The position numbers and the translations under genes were made by a program. From assembly GCF_014649015.1 (NCBI RefSeq), contig NZ_BMSF01000001.1:1-64000 (forward strand): a stretch of 64,000 bases of DNA, read 5' to 3'. Below the pieces are notes generated by a model, which was not told where the DNA came from, did not search any database, and saw only the letters and a list, made by a program, of their open reading frames with translations. The stretch is from Streptomyces narbonensis. Lineage in GTDB: Bacteria; Actinomycetota; Actinomycetes; Streptomycetales; Streptomycetaceae. Of this stretch, positions 19,073 through 28,134 are shown piece by piece. Each line of letters begins with the position of its first letter. The first letter of the stretch is position 1.

Positions 19073-19098
19073 GTAACCGAGTGATACCGGTCGGTAAC
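19073..19098. promoter_or_regulatory. GTAAC direct repeats (MtrA/GlnR-type box)
   Basis: GTAAC-n5-GATAC-n6-GTAAC, three pentamers at 10-11 bp phase, lie 20-45 bp upstream of the Rv3235-like start. MtrA and GlnR use this kind of repeat in Streptomyces. The site also lies about 230 bp before the DUF6912 gene on the other strand. Confidence 0.45.
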
Positions 19099-19327
19099 TT
19101 CCGTTGGGGATCTTGTACGGGTGGGGTCCGTGCCCCCGCAAGGAGTCCGCGGCCGTGCGGGAGCCCCCGGGCGGGATCACCTATCAGGGTGACGCGGGGA
19201 AAAAGCGGCTCTTCAGGGCCTCGGAGGGGTGCGTCCGCGGTGGACGGGCGGCGCCCTCGGGCCGCCGCCCCGAAGGGGGACTCCGCACGTATCCTGAGGG
19301 CCTCTCCGTCTACGAAAGCGGCCAGCC

Positions 19328-19825
19328 ATGCGCGTGTACGTCCCTCTGACCCTCCCCGGTCTCGCACAGGTGCACACGGCGGGCGAGCTGGCGCCCGGAC
19401 CGGTCGCTGCGTACGCCGTCACGCCCGCGCTGCGCGAGTGGTACGCCTCCGAGGACGTCGAGGAACTGGAGTACGCGGCCCTCGGCCGGGCCGCCGAGGC
19501 GTCCCTGCGGCTCATCGCCGGGCACGCCGGGGCGCCCAGGTGCCGCGTCGTCCTCGCGGTCGACGTGGCCGACAAGGACGTGGCCGACTCCGGCTCCGAC
19601 GGTTCCGTCGGAGAGGTCCGGATCACGGGGCCGGTCCCGCTGGCCAAGGCGGGGGCGGTGCACGCCGACGCGGACGACGCGGTGGCGGACGTCACGGCGG
19701 CGGCGGGCGCGCTGGAGGCGGCGGACCGGGGCGACGACGACGCCCGGTCCGTGGTGGACGGGGCCGAGGACCACGAGCTGCTGTGGTTCGGGGTGCAGGA
19801 GATCCCCGAGCTGCTGCGGCGGTAG
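19328..19825 (+). CDS. DUF6912 family protein
   Basis: 165 residues beginning MRVYVPLTLPGLAQVHTAGEL. The conserved YVPLT...L start, the central EELEYAALGRAAEASLRLIA and the acidic C-terminal half (DADDAVADVTAAAGALEAA) match a short actinobacteria-restricted family of unknown function. No motif suggests catalysis. TATCCT at about 19290 is a plausible -10 giving a ~30-nt leader. The stop lies 49 nt before the HAD gene, which appears to have its own promoter. Confidence 0.75.
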   Translation: MRVYVPLTLPGLAQVHTAGELAPGPVAAYAVTPALREWYASEDVEELEYAALGRAAEASLRLIAGHAGAPRCRVVLAVDVADKDVADSGSDGSVGEVRITGPVPLAKAGAVHADADDAVADVTAAAGALEAADRGDDDARSVVDGAEDHELLWFGVQEIPELLRR

Positions 19826-19874
19826 TGGGGCTCGGGCGGGGTTCGTTGTCGGAGGGGGCCGGTACCTTTTCCGC

Positions 19875-20543
19875 ATGGGGAAGCACGACGGCTTGCGCGG
19901 CAAGCATCTGGTCTGGGACTGGAACGGGACACTGCTCGACGACATCGGCGCGGTGATCGGAGCGACGAACGCGGCCTTCGCCGAGCTCGGGCTCGACTCG
20001 ATCACCCTGGAGCAGTACCGCGAGCTGTACACGGTGCCGGTGCCGAAGTTCTACGAGCGGCTGATGGGGCGGCTGCCGACCGACGCGGAGTGGATCGTCA
20101 TGGACGGGGCCTTCCACCGGCACTACTGGGCGCGGGCCGAGGCCTGCGGGCTGACCGCCGGTGCGGCGGAGCTGCTCGCGGCGCGGCAGGAGTCAGGGCT
20201 CACGCAGTCGCTGCTGTCTCTCGCTCCGCACGCGGAGCTGATACCCCTGGTGCGGCGGCACGGGATCGCCGAGCGGTTCGTACGGATGGACGGGCGGATC
20301 GACGCGTCGACGGACGGGAAGTCCGGGCACATGGTGCGGCACCTGGCCGCGCTCGCCGTCCCGGCGGACCGGGTGGTCGTGATCGGCGACGCGGCGGACG
20401 ACGCGGTGGCGGCGGCGCACGTGGGCGCGAAGGCGGTGCTCTACACCGGGGGCTCGCACAGCCGGGCTTCGCTGGAGCGGGTGGGGGTGCCGGTGGTGGA
20501 CTCGCTCGCGGAGGCGGTGTCCGCGGCGGAGGAGCTGGTCTAG
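19875..20543 (+). CDS. HAD-superfamily hydrolase (phosphoglycolate-phosphatase-like)
   Basis: 222 residues with the HAD core: motif I WDWNGT (nucleophile D15), a helical cap, motif III with K in DASTDGKSGHM and motif IV VVIGDAADDAVAA. Motif I has Asn at the +2 position where phosphatases normally have the general-acid Asp (DxD), so catalysis may differ or the substrate class may not be a simple phosphate monoester. TACCTT (19863-19868) lies 6 nt before the ATG, so the transcript is probably leaderless. Confidence 0.85.
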   Translation: MGKHDGLRGKHLVWDWNGTLLDDIGAVIGATNAAFAELGLDSITLEQYRELYTVPVPKFYERLMGRLPTDAEWIVMDGAFHRHYWARAEACGLTAGAAELLAARQESGLTQSLLSLAPHAELIPLVRRHGIAERFVRMDGRIDASTDGKSGHMVRHLAALAVPADRVVVIGDAADDAVAAAHVGAKAVLYTGGSHSRASLERVGVPVVDSLAEAVSAAEELV

Positions 20544-20545
20544 GG

Positions 20546-20617
20546 GCGGTGCGGTGCGGTGCGGTGCGGTGCGGTGCGGGCCGGTGCGGGTGCGGTGCGG
20601 GCCGGTGGGTGTGCGCC
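20546..20617. repeat. GCGGT simple tandem repeat
   Basis: Six perfect GCGGT pentamers (20546-20575) run on into degenerate GCGGG/CCGGT/GCGGG units to about 20617. They lie in the gap between the convergent HAD and DJ-1 genes. It looks like slippage-prone filler and is likely to differ in copy number between strains. Confidence 0.85.
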
Positions 20618-20685
20618 CGGCCCCCGGCCTGGCTCGGGGGAACCACCCGCACCGCCCGTGCAACGTCGACGGCGCCCTCGGGGCG

Positions 20686-21240
20686 TCAGGCCTTCGCTCG
20701 GAGGACCTTCAGGAACTCGCGCATCCAGGTCGGGTGGTCCGGCCAGGCTCGGGAGGAGACCAGGAGGCCGTCGACCACGGCCGCGCTGTCCTGGAAGGTG
20801 GCGCCGGCAGCCTGCATGTCCAGTTCCAGCGCCGGGTACGCCGTGACCCTGCGGCCCTCCAGGCCGCCGACCGCCGCCGTCAGGAGCGGACCGTGGCAGA
20901 TCTGGGCCACCGGCTTGTCCGCGTCGAAGAAGGCCTTGAGGATCTTGCGGAGCTCCGGGTCGTTGCGCAGGTACTCCGGCGCCCGGCCGCCCGGGATCAC
21001 CACCGCCTCGTACGCGCCCGCGTCGACCTCCGAGAAGGCCAGGTCCGCGGGCCAGGTGTAGCCCGGCTTCTCCGTGTACGTGTCGAAGCCCGGCTCGAAG
21101 TCGTGGACGACGAAGCGGAGCTGCTTGCGGGCGGGGGCGGCGATGTCGACCTCGTAACCCTCCTCGAGCAGCCGCTGGTAGGGGTACATCACCTCCAGCG
21201 ACTCCGCCGCGTCCCCGGTCACGATCAGGATCTTCGCCAT
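20686..21240 (-). CDS. DJ-1/PfpI family protein
   Basis: 184 residues, the DJ-1/PfpI glutamine-amidotransferase-like fold. The nucleophile elbow is AQICHGPLL (Cys115); IPGGRAPEYLRND supplies the preceding loop, and the acidic residue of the site is in AESLEVMYPYQRLLEEG. Family members act as proteases, deglycases or chaperones under stress; which one applies cannot be told. It is divergent from the glutamate dehydrogenase gene. Confidence 0.88.
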   Translation of the reverse strand: MAKILIVTGDAAESLEVMYPYQRLLEEGYEVDIAAPARKQLRFVVHDFEPGFDTYTEKPGYTWPADLAFSEVDAGAYEAVVIPGGRAPEYLRNDPELRKILKAFFDADKPVAQICHGPLLTAAVGGLEGRRVTAYPALELDMQAAGATFQDSAAVVDGLLVSSRAWPDHPTWMREFLKVLRAKA

Positions 21241-21671
21241 GGCTCTCCCAGGTCACAGATGGGTCGTTCTGTCGTGCTGTGCCCATGCTTGCGTACACGC
21301 TGCCCCCGACGGGCCGCTTTGCCAAGAGGACACGTGTCGCTGTCCATATCGTCAAACTTGGCCCGCTCTTTTGTACGCATACGGCTCATGACGGTTCGGG
21401 GTGCAGGAGCGATAGGCTTTTGCCGTGATCAGCGCGATACGCCGTGGGGGCAGCGAAGCCCCCGGCTGCCGCCCGGCCCACGACAGTGGCCGGGCCGACG
21501 GCGCGTTCGCCGATCCTCTCCGTCCGGGCGCGCCGCGTTCTGTGGCCGATAACGACCTGGGCATCTCTCATCCGGGCATACCGTCGTTCTCGACCGGAAT
21601 CACCGCGTCGTGGCGTTGTGCCCTTTCTTCCACCGACGTCACGCAACGGCGCGCGACAGGAGTCAGAGGAC
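21241..21671. other. Divergent region DJ-1 / NAD-GDH with long leader
   Basis: 431 nt. A promoter-like pair (21389-21418) places the probable gdh transcription start near 21425, leaving about 245 nt of leader. That leader contains CCCGGCC/GGCCGGG (21474-21480/21490-21496). Although open in the gdh frame, its composition and lack of a ribosome site argue against translation. No GTnAC-n6-GAAAC box is obvious. Confidence 0.5.
21389..21418 (+). promoter_or_regulatory. Putative gdh promoter
   Basis: TGACGG (21389-21394), an 18-bp spacer and TAGGCT (21413-21418) resemble a housekeeping sigma (HrdB-type) promoter directing transcription toward the glutamate dehydrogenase. Confidence 0.5.
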
Positions 21672-24600
21672 ATGCAGACCAAGCTGGACGAAGCCAAGGC
21701 CGAGCTGCTCGAAAGGGCCGCCCGGGTAGCTGAGCACAGCCCGGTCGGGGGGCGACTTCCGACGGGCCCGGAGGGTGCCGGGGAGCGCCCGGACCGGGAC
21801 ACCGTGCTCGAATACCTCCAGCGCTACTACCTGCACACCGCGCCGGAGGACCTCGGCGACCGGGACCCGGTCGACGTGTTCGGCGCCGCGCTCTCTCACT
21901 ACCGGCTCGCGGAGAACCGCCCGCAGGGCACCGCGCGCGTGCGCGTCCACACCCCGACGGTCGAGGAGAACGGCTGGACCAGCAGCCACTCCGTCGTCGA
22001 GGTCGTCACCGACGACATGCCCTTCCTCGTCGACTCCGTCACCAACGAGCTGTCCCGCCAGGGCCGCGGCATCCACGTCGTGATCCACCCGCAGGTCCTC
22101 GTCCGCCGTGACGTCGCCGGAAAGCTCATCGAGGTCCTGGCGGCCCAGATCGAGGGCGAGCTGCCGCACGACGCGCTCACCGAGTCCTGGATCCACGTCG
22201 AGATCGACCGCGAGACCGACCGCGCCGACCTCAAGCAGATCACCGCGGACCTGCTCCGCGTCCTGTCCGACGTCCGCGAGACGGTCGAGGACTGGGACAA
22301 GATGCGCGATGCCGCCCTGCGGATCGCCGAGGGCCTCCCGGCCGAGCCCACCGCCTCCGACCTTCGCCCCACCGAGGTGGACGAGGCCCGCGAGCTGCTC
22401 CGCTGGCTCGCCGACGACCACTTCACCTTCCTCGGCTACCGCGAGTACGAGCTCGTCAACGGCGACGCCCTGTCCGCCGTGCCCGGCACCGGCCTCGGCA
22501 TCCTGCGCTCCGACCCGCAGCACGCCGGCGACGACGAGGGCCACCACGCCCACCCCGTCTCGCCCTCCTTCAGCCGGCTGCCCGCCGACGCCCGCGCCAA
22601 GGCGCGCGAGCACAAACTGCTGATCCTGACGAAGGCCAACAGCCGGGCGACCGTGCACCGCCCCTCGTACCTCGACTACATCGGCGTGAAGAAGTTCGAC
22701 ACCGACGGCAACGTCGTGGGTGAGCGACGCTTCCTCGGACTCTTCTCGTCCGCCGCCTACACCGAGTCCGTCCGCCGCGTCCCCGTCGTCAAGCGCAAGG
22801 TCCAGGAGGTCCTCGCGGGCGCCGGCTTCTCGCCGAACAGCCACGACGGCCGCGACCTGCTCCAGATCCTGGAGACCTACCCGCGCGACGAGCTCTTCCA
22901 GACCCCGGTCGACCAGCTCCAGTCCATCGTCACCAGCGTCCTGTACCTCCAGGAGCGCCGTCGGCTGCGGCTGTACCTGCGCCAGGACGAGTACGGCCGC
23001 TACTACTCGGCCCTCGTCTACCTGCCGCGCGACCGCTACACGACCCGCGTCCGGCTGCGGATCATCGACATCCTGAAGGAGGAGCTCGACGGCACCAGCG
23101 TCGACTTCACCGCCTGGAACACCGAGTCGATCCTCTCCCGGCTGCACTTCGTCGTCCGCGTCAAGCCCGGCACCGAGCTCGCCAAGCTGACCGACGCCGA
23201 CGTCGACCGCATCGAGTCCCGGCTCGTCGACGCCGCCCGCTCCTGGTCCGACGGCTTCGGCGAGGCGCTCAACGCCGAGCTGGGCGAGGAGCGCGCCGCC
23301 GAGCTGCTGCGCCGCTACGGCAACGCCTTCCCCGAGGGCTACAAGGCCGACCACTCGCCGCGCGCGGCCGTCGCCGACCTGGTCCACCTGGAGGCCCTCG
23401 CCCGCACGGACAAGGACTTCGCGCTCTCCCTCTACGAGCCCGTCGTCGCCGGACCCGGCGAGCGCCGCTTCAAGATCTACAAGACCGGCGACCCGATCTC
23501 CCTCTCCGCCGTCCTGCCGGTCCTCAACAGGCTCGGCGTCGAGGTCACCGACGAGCGCCCGTACGAGCTGCGCTGCGCCGACCGCACCCACGCCTGGGTG
23601 TACGACTTCGGTCTGCGGATGCCGGTCGCGACCGGCAACGGCGGCGAATACCTCGGCGACGACGCCCGCGAGCGCTTCCAGGAGGCCTTCGCCGCCACCT
23701 GGACCGGCGAGGCCGAGAACGACAACTTCAACTCCCTCGTCCTCTCCGCCGGGCTCAACTGGCGCGAGGCGATGGTGCTGCGCGCCTACGCCAAGTACCT
23801 GCGCCAGGCCGGCGCGACCTTCAGCCAGGACTACATGGAGGACACCCTCCGTGACAACGTCCACACCACGCGGCTGCTCGTCAACCTCTTCGAGGCCCGG
23901 ATGGCGCCGGAGCGCCAGCGCGCCGGCACCGAGCTGATCGACGCGCTTCTGGAGGAGCTGGACGCTGCCCTCGACCAGGTCGCGAGCCTGGACGAGGACC
24001 GGATCCTGCGGTCCTTCCTCACCGTCATCAAGGCCACGCTGCGGACGAACTTCTTCCAGAAGTCGGCCGACGGCGCTCCGCACTCCTACGTGTCGATGAA
24101 GTTCGACCCGCAGGCCATCCCCGACCTGCCCGCGCCCCGCCCGGCCTTCGAGATCTGGGTGTACTCGCCGCGCGTCGAGGGCGTCCACCTGCGCTTCGGC
24201 AAGGTCGCCCGAGGCGGTCTGCGCTGGTCCGACCGCCGCGAGGACTTCCGTACGGAGATCCTCGGCCTGGTCAAGGCGCAGATGGTGAAGAACACCGTCA
24301 TCGTGCCCGTCGGCGCCAAGGGCGGCTTCGTCGCCAAGCAGCTCCCGGACCCGACCGTGGACCGCGACGCCTGGCTCGCCGAGGGCATCGAGAGCTACAG
24401 GACCTTCATCTCGGCGCTGCTCGACATCACCGACAACCTCGTCGCGGGCGAAGTCGTGCCGCCGGTCGACGTCGTCCGCCACGACGAGGACGACACCTAC
24501 CTCGTCGTCGCCGCCGACAAGGGCACCGCGACCTTCTCCGACATCGCCAACGGGGTCGCCGAGTCGTACGGCTTCTGGCTCGGCGACGCCTTCGCCTCCG

Positions 24601-26639
24601 GAGGCTCCGCCGGCTACGACCACAAGGGCATGGGCATCACCGCCCGCGGCGCCTGGGAGTCGGTCAAGCGCCACTTCCGCGAGCTGGGCCACGACACCCA
24701 GACCGAGGACTTCACGGTCGTCGGCGTCGGCGACATGTCCGGTGACGTCTTCGGCAACGGCATGCTGCTCAGCGAGCACATCCGCCTGATCGCCGCGTTC
24801 GACCACCGGCACATCTTCATCGACCCCAACCCGGACGCGGCCGTCTCCTACGCCGAGCGCCGCCGCCTCTTCGACCTGCCCCGCTCGTCCTGGGCGGACT
24901 ACGACACCTCGCTGCTCTCCGCGGGCGGCGGCATCCACCCCCGCAGCGCCAAGTCCATCCCGGTCAACGCGCAGGTCAGGGCCGCCCTCGGCATCGAGGA
25001 CGGCGTCACCAAGATGACCCCGGCCGAGCTGATGAAGGCCGTGCTCCACGCGCCCGTCGACCTGCTGTGGAACGGCGGCATCGGTACGTACGTCAAGTCC
25101 TCGGCCGAGTCCAACGCCGACGTCGGCGACAAGGCCAACGACGCCATCCGCGTCGACGGCCAGGACGTCCGCGCCCAGGTCATCGGCGAGGGCGGCAACC
25201 TCGGCGCGACCCAGCTGGGCCGCATCGAGTTCGCCCGCACCGGCGGCCCCGAGGGCATCGGCGGCAAGGTCAACACCGACGCCATCGACAACAGCGCCGG
25301 CGTCGACACCTCCGACCACGAGGTCAACATCAAGATCCTGCTCAACGGGCTCGTCGCCGAGGGCGACATGACCGTCAAGCAGCGCAACAAGATCCTCGCG
25401 GAGATGACGGACGAGGTCGGCACGCTCGTCCTGCGCAACAACTACGCGCAGAACACGGCCCTCGCCAACGCCGTCGCCCAGTCGCCCTCGCTGCTCCACG
25501 CCCACCAGCGCTTCATGCGCCGCCTGGGCCGCGACGGCAGCCTCGACCGCTCCCTGGAGTTCCTGCCCAACGACCGGCAGATCCGCGAGCTGCTCAACAA
25601 CAGCCGGGGCCTGAGCCAGCCGGAGCTCGCCGTCCTCCTCGCGTACACCAAGATCACGGTGGCCGACGAGCTGATCGGTACCGAGCTCCCGGACGACCCG
25701 TACCTGCGCGGGCTGCTCCACGCGTACTTCCCGACGCTGCTGCGCGAGAAGTTCACCGAGGCCGTCGACAACCACGCCCTGCGCCGCGAGATCATCACCA
25801 CGGTCCTGGTCAACGACACCGTCAACACCGGTGGCTCGACCTTCCTGCACCGCCTCCGCGAGGAGACCGGCGCGTCGATCGAGGAGATCGTCCGCGCGCA
25901 GACCGCGGCCCGTGCGGTCTTCCGCCTCGGCCAGGTCTGGGACGCCGTCGAGGCCCTCGACAACCGGGTGCCCGCCGACGTCCAGACCCGGATGCGGCTG
26001 CACTCCCGCCGGCTCGTCGAGCGCGGCACCCGCTGGCTGCTCAACAACCGGCCGCAGCCGCTGCAGATCGGCGAAACCATCGAGTTCTTCGCCGACCGGG
26101 TGGAGGAGGTCTGGGGCCGTCTGCCGGAGCTGCTGCGCGGCGCGGACCTGGAGTGGTACCAGTCGATCGTGGCCGAGCTGACCGAGGTCGGCGTGCCGGA
26201 GGAGCTCGCGCTGCGGGTCGCCGGCTTCTCGTCCGCCTTCCCGATCCTCGACATCGTCGCGATCGCGGACCGGACGGACAAGGAGCCGCTCGCGGTGGCC
26301 GAGGTCTACTACGACCTGGCCGACCGGCTGCGGATCACCGACCTCATGGACCGGATCATCGAACTGCCGCGCAGCGACCGGTGGCAGTCGATGGCCCGCG
26401 CCTCGATCCGTGAGGACCTCTTCGCGGCGCACTCGGCGCTCACCGCGGACGTCCTGACGGCCGCCAACGGCTCGTCGAGCCCGGAGGAGCGGTTCAAGGC
26501 CTGGGAGGAGAAGAACGCGGCGATCCTGGGCCGCGCGAAGACGACCCTGGAGGAGATCCAGGGCTCGGACACCTTCGACCTGGCGAACCTGTCGGTGGCC
26601 ATGCGGACGATGCGCACGCTGCTGCGTTCGCACAGCTAG
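21672..26639 (+). CDS. gdh: NAD-dependent glutamate dehydrogenase, 180-kDa type
   Basis: 1655 residues from ATG 21672, with AGGAG 10 nt upstream. The length matches the giant NAD-GDH family first described in Streptomyces clavuligerus. ACT-like regulatory modules fill the N-terminal half (VVTDDMPFLVDSVTNEL). The catalytic domain begins around residue 800, with VARGGLRWSDRREDFRTE and the Lys-containing VGAKGGFVAKQLPD. The Rossmann part includes GVGDMSGDVFGNGML and FIDPNPD. It oxidatively deaminates glutamate to 2-oxoglutarate, feeding carbon from amino acids into the TCA cycle. It is a single gene bounded by a strong terminator. Confidence 0.98.
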   Translation: MQTKLDEAKAELLERAARVAEHSPVGGRLPTGPEGAGERPDRDTVLEYLQRYYLHTAPEDLGDRDPVDVFGAALSHYRLAENRPQGTARVRVHTPTVEENGWTSSHSVVEVVTDDMPFLVDSVTNELSRQGRGIHVVIHPQVLVRRDVAGKLIEVLAAQIEGELPHDALTESWIHVEIDRETDRADLKQITADLLRVLSDVRETVEDWDKMRDAALRIAEGLPAEPTASDLRPTEVDEARELLRWLADDHFTFLGYREYELVNGDALSAVPGTGLGILRSDPQHAGDDEGHHAHPVSPSFSRLPADARAKAREHKLLILTKANSRATVHRPSYLDYIGVKKFDTDGNVVGERRFLGLFSSAAYTESVRRVPVVKRKVQEVLAGAGFSPNSHDGRDLLQILETYPRDELFQTPVDQLQSIVTSVLYLQERRRLRLYLRQDEYGRYYSALVYLPRDRYTTRVRLRIIDILKEELDGTSVDFTAWNTESILSRLHFVVRVKPGTELAKLTDADVDRIESRLVDAARSWSDGFGEALNAELGEERAAELLRRYGNAFPEGYKADHSPRAAVADLVHLEALARTDKDFALSLYEPVVAGPGERRFKIYKTGDPISLSAVLPVLNRLGVEVTDERPYELRCADRTHAWVYDFGLRMPVATGNGGEYLGDDARERFQEAFAATWTGEAENDNFNSLVLSAGLNWREAMVLRAYAKYLRQAGATFSQDYMEDTLRDNVHTTRLLVNLFEARMAPERQRAGTELIDALLEELDAALDQVASLDEDRILRSFLTVIKATLRTNFFQKSADGAPHSYVSMKFDPQAIPDLPAPRPAFEIWVYSPRVEGVHLRFGKVARGGLRWSDRREDFRTEILGLVKAQMVKNTVIVPVGAKGGFVAKQLPDPTVDRDAWLAEGIESYRTFISALLDITDNLVAGEVVPPVDVVRHDEDDTYLVVAADKGTATFSDIANGVAESYGFWLGDAFASGGSAGYDHKGMGITARGAWESVKRHFRELGHDTQTEDFTVVGVGDMSGDVFGNGMLLSEHIRLIAAFDHRHIFIDPNPDAAVSYAERRRLFDLPRSSWADYDTSLLSAGGGIHPRSAKSIPVNAQVRAALGIEDGVTKMTPAELMKAVLHAPVDLLWNGGIGTYVKSSAESNADVGDKANDAIRVDGQDVRAQVIGEGGNLGATQLGRIEFARTGGPEGIGGKVNTDAIDNSAGVDTSDHEVNIKILLNGLVAEGDMTVKQRNKILAEMTDEVGTLVLRNNYAQNTALANAVAQSPSLLHAHQRFMRRLGRDGSLDRSLEFLPNDRQIRELLNNSRGLSQPELAVLLAYTKITVADELIGTELPDDPYLRGLLHAYFPTLLREKFTEAVDNHALRREIITTVLVNDTVNTGGSTFLHRLREETGASIEEIVRAQTAARAVFRLGQVWDAVEALDNRVPADVQTRMRLHSRRLVERGTRWLLNNRPQPLQIGETIEFFADRVEEVWGRLPELLRGADLEWYQSIVAELTEVGVPEELALRVAGFSSAFPILDIVAIADRTDKEPLAVAEVYYDLADRLRITDLMDRIIELPRSDRWQSMARASIREDLFAAHSALTADVLTAANGSSSPEERFKAWEEKNAAILGRAKTTLEEIQGSDTFDLANLSVAMRTMRTLLRSHS

Positions 26640-26650
26640 TCGTGTGAAGT

Positions 26651-26690
26651 GGGAAGGGCCCCGCCGGTTCTCCGGCGGGGCCCTTCCCTT
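26651..26690. terminator. Bidirectional terminator after gdh
   Basis: GGGAAGGGCCCCGCCGG, a TTCT loop and the exact complement form a perfect 17-bp stem, 12 nt after the gdh stop, converging on the GT87 gene. Confidence 0.93.
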
Positions 26691-26739
26691 GTCATGGATC
26701 GCCTCGGGCACCTCGGTGGCCTCAGTCGGAGCAGTCGCC

Positions 26740-28104
26740 TCAGTCGGTCTCCTCGGGTGGCCCGGTCACCGTCGAGGTCCACAGGCGGCGGGCGGCGAGC
26801 AGGGCCGCCGCGAGGAGCAGGGCGTTGCGGACGACCATGACGGCGAGGCCGGAGGGCGCTCCGTCGAGGACCTCCACGTACAGGACGGGGTACGCGAGCG
26901 AGCTCAGCGCCGCCGCCGGAAGCAGCAGCAGGGCCGCCGGGCGCATCACCGTCCGGCGCGAGGTCAGGCAGACGGCCGCGAGGCCGAGGAGCCAGACCAT
27001 GTACTGGGGGCTGATGACCCGGCTCGTGACGGTGAAGAGCAGGACGGCGGCGAAGGCCGCGTCGAGCGGGGTCGCGGGGGTCCAGCGCCGGGCCCGCACG
27101 CGCCAGAGCAGCAGCCAGCCGAGGGCGGTGACGGTGAGCAGCAGCGCGAGGTGCCCCAGGCTGGAGGCGTACGGGCCGACGTACTCGAAGGAGCCGTAGC
27201 GGAACTCGACCCGGCCGGGCCAGATGCCCGCGGCTCTGGCCAGCGCGAGGGCGGTGCCGCCCAGGGACTCGACCTGGATGCCGCGGTTGCCCTGCATGCG
27301 GAGGAAGCCGAACGAGCCGGAGAAGAACAGCGCGAGGGTGGCGACGAGGGCGACCGCGGCGGTGACGGCGGCGGTCCAGGCCTCGCGGGTGGTACGGCCC
27401 CGGGGCGTGCCGATCAGGGTCAGCGCCGGCCAGACCTTGACCATGGCGCCGATCCCGGCGAGCGCTCCGCCGAGCTGATGGGCGCCCGTCGAGCGGGCGT
27501 TGACGGCGAGCAGGGCGAGGACGGCGAGGGCCGTGGTGTGGACGTCGTACCGCGCGAGGGGGAGGTGCAGGAGGAGCGGGAGGCCGCAGACCCAGTACCA
27601 GGCGCCGTGGGTGACGCGCTCGCTGTCGGCGCGGGCGAGGGCGAAGGTGATGGCCGCGTCCGCGAGGAGGGCGAGGACCACGAAGGCCTGGAAGTACGTG
27701 AGCGAGGGCAGGAGTCCCGGCGCCATGATCACGAGGCCCGCGCCGGGCGGGTACTGCCAGGTGACGTCGCCGGGCGGGAAGGTGCCGCTCGCGAACTGCC
27801 CGTACCAGTGCCGGTAGAGCTCCACCTCGCGGGCGACCCCGCCGATGCCGAGGTCGTCGCGGAGGAGCAGCAGGAGCATGCCGACGCGGGTGAGGAGCCA
27901 GACCGCGGCGAGGGCGAGGGTGGGGCCGCGGCCGACCGTCACGAAGGTGGCTGAGGTGAAGGTGTCCGAGTCGAAGGGGGACCCGGTCAGGGAGGGGGGC
28001 GGGGGCGCGGTGGGGGAGGCCGGCGCGGTGGGGGACCGGGGCGTGGCGGCTGACGGAGGGTCGGTCCGGGCCCGGCGTGGCGGCTGCGGGTGCTCGTTCG
28101 TCAT
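26740..28104 (-). CDS. GT87-type polyprenol-dependent membrane glycosyltransferase
   Basis: 454 residues. A ~50-residue Pro-rich cytoplasmic head precedes about ten hydrophobic helices (for example LALAAVWLLTRVGMLLLLL and AALLFTVTSRVISPQYMVWL). The first loop holds EVELYRHWYGQFASGTFPPG and YPPGAGLV, the acidic/aromatic loop expected for GT-C enzymes using polyprenyl-phosphate sugars (DUF2029/GT87, mannosyltransferase-like). It lies 30 nt downstream of the ABC exporter genes on the same strand, so all three may build and export one surface polysaccharide (inference). Confidence 0.82.
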   Translation of the reverse strand: MTNEHPQPPRRARTDPPSAATPRSPTAPASPTAPPPPSLTGSPFDSDTFTSATFVTVGRGPTLALAAVWLLTRVGMLLLLLRDDLGIGGVAREVELYRHWYGQFASGTFPPGDVTWQYPPGAGLVIMAPGLLPSLTYFQAFVVLALLADAAITFALARADSERVTHGAWYWVCGLPLLLHLPLARYDVHTTALAVLALLAVNARSTGAHQLGGALAGIGAMVKVWPALTLIGTPRGRTTREAWTAAVTAAVALVATLALFFSGSFGFLRMQGNRGIQVESLGGTALALARAAGIWPGRVEFRYGSFEYVGPYASSLGHLALLLTVTALGWLLLWRVRARRWTPATPLDAAFAAVLLFTVTSRVISPQYMVWLLGLAAVCLTSRRTVMRPAALLLLPAAALSSLAYPVLYVEVLDGAPSGLAVMVVRNALLLAAALLAARRLWTSTVTGPPEETD

Positions 28105-28134
28105 CCCTCCGCACTGTAGTCCGCTATGTCTTGT

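Noticed and set aside
15662..19180. 1172-codon open frame antisense to secA
   Set aside because: Mirror of the secA codon pattern; no ribosome site or family motif.
21663..26711. 1682-codon open frame antisense to the glutamate dehydrogenase
   Set aside because: Same GC-bias shadow; the sense strand encodes a complete, recognisable 180-kDa enzyme.
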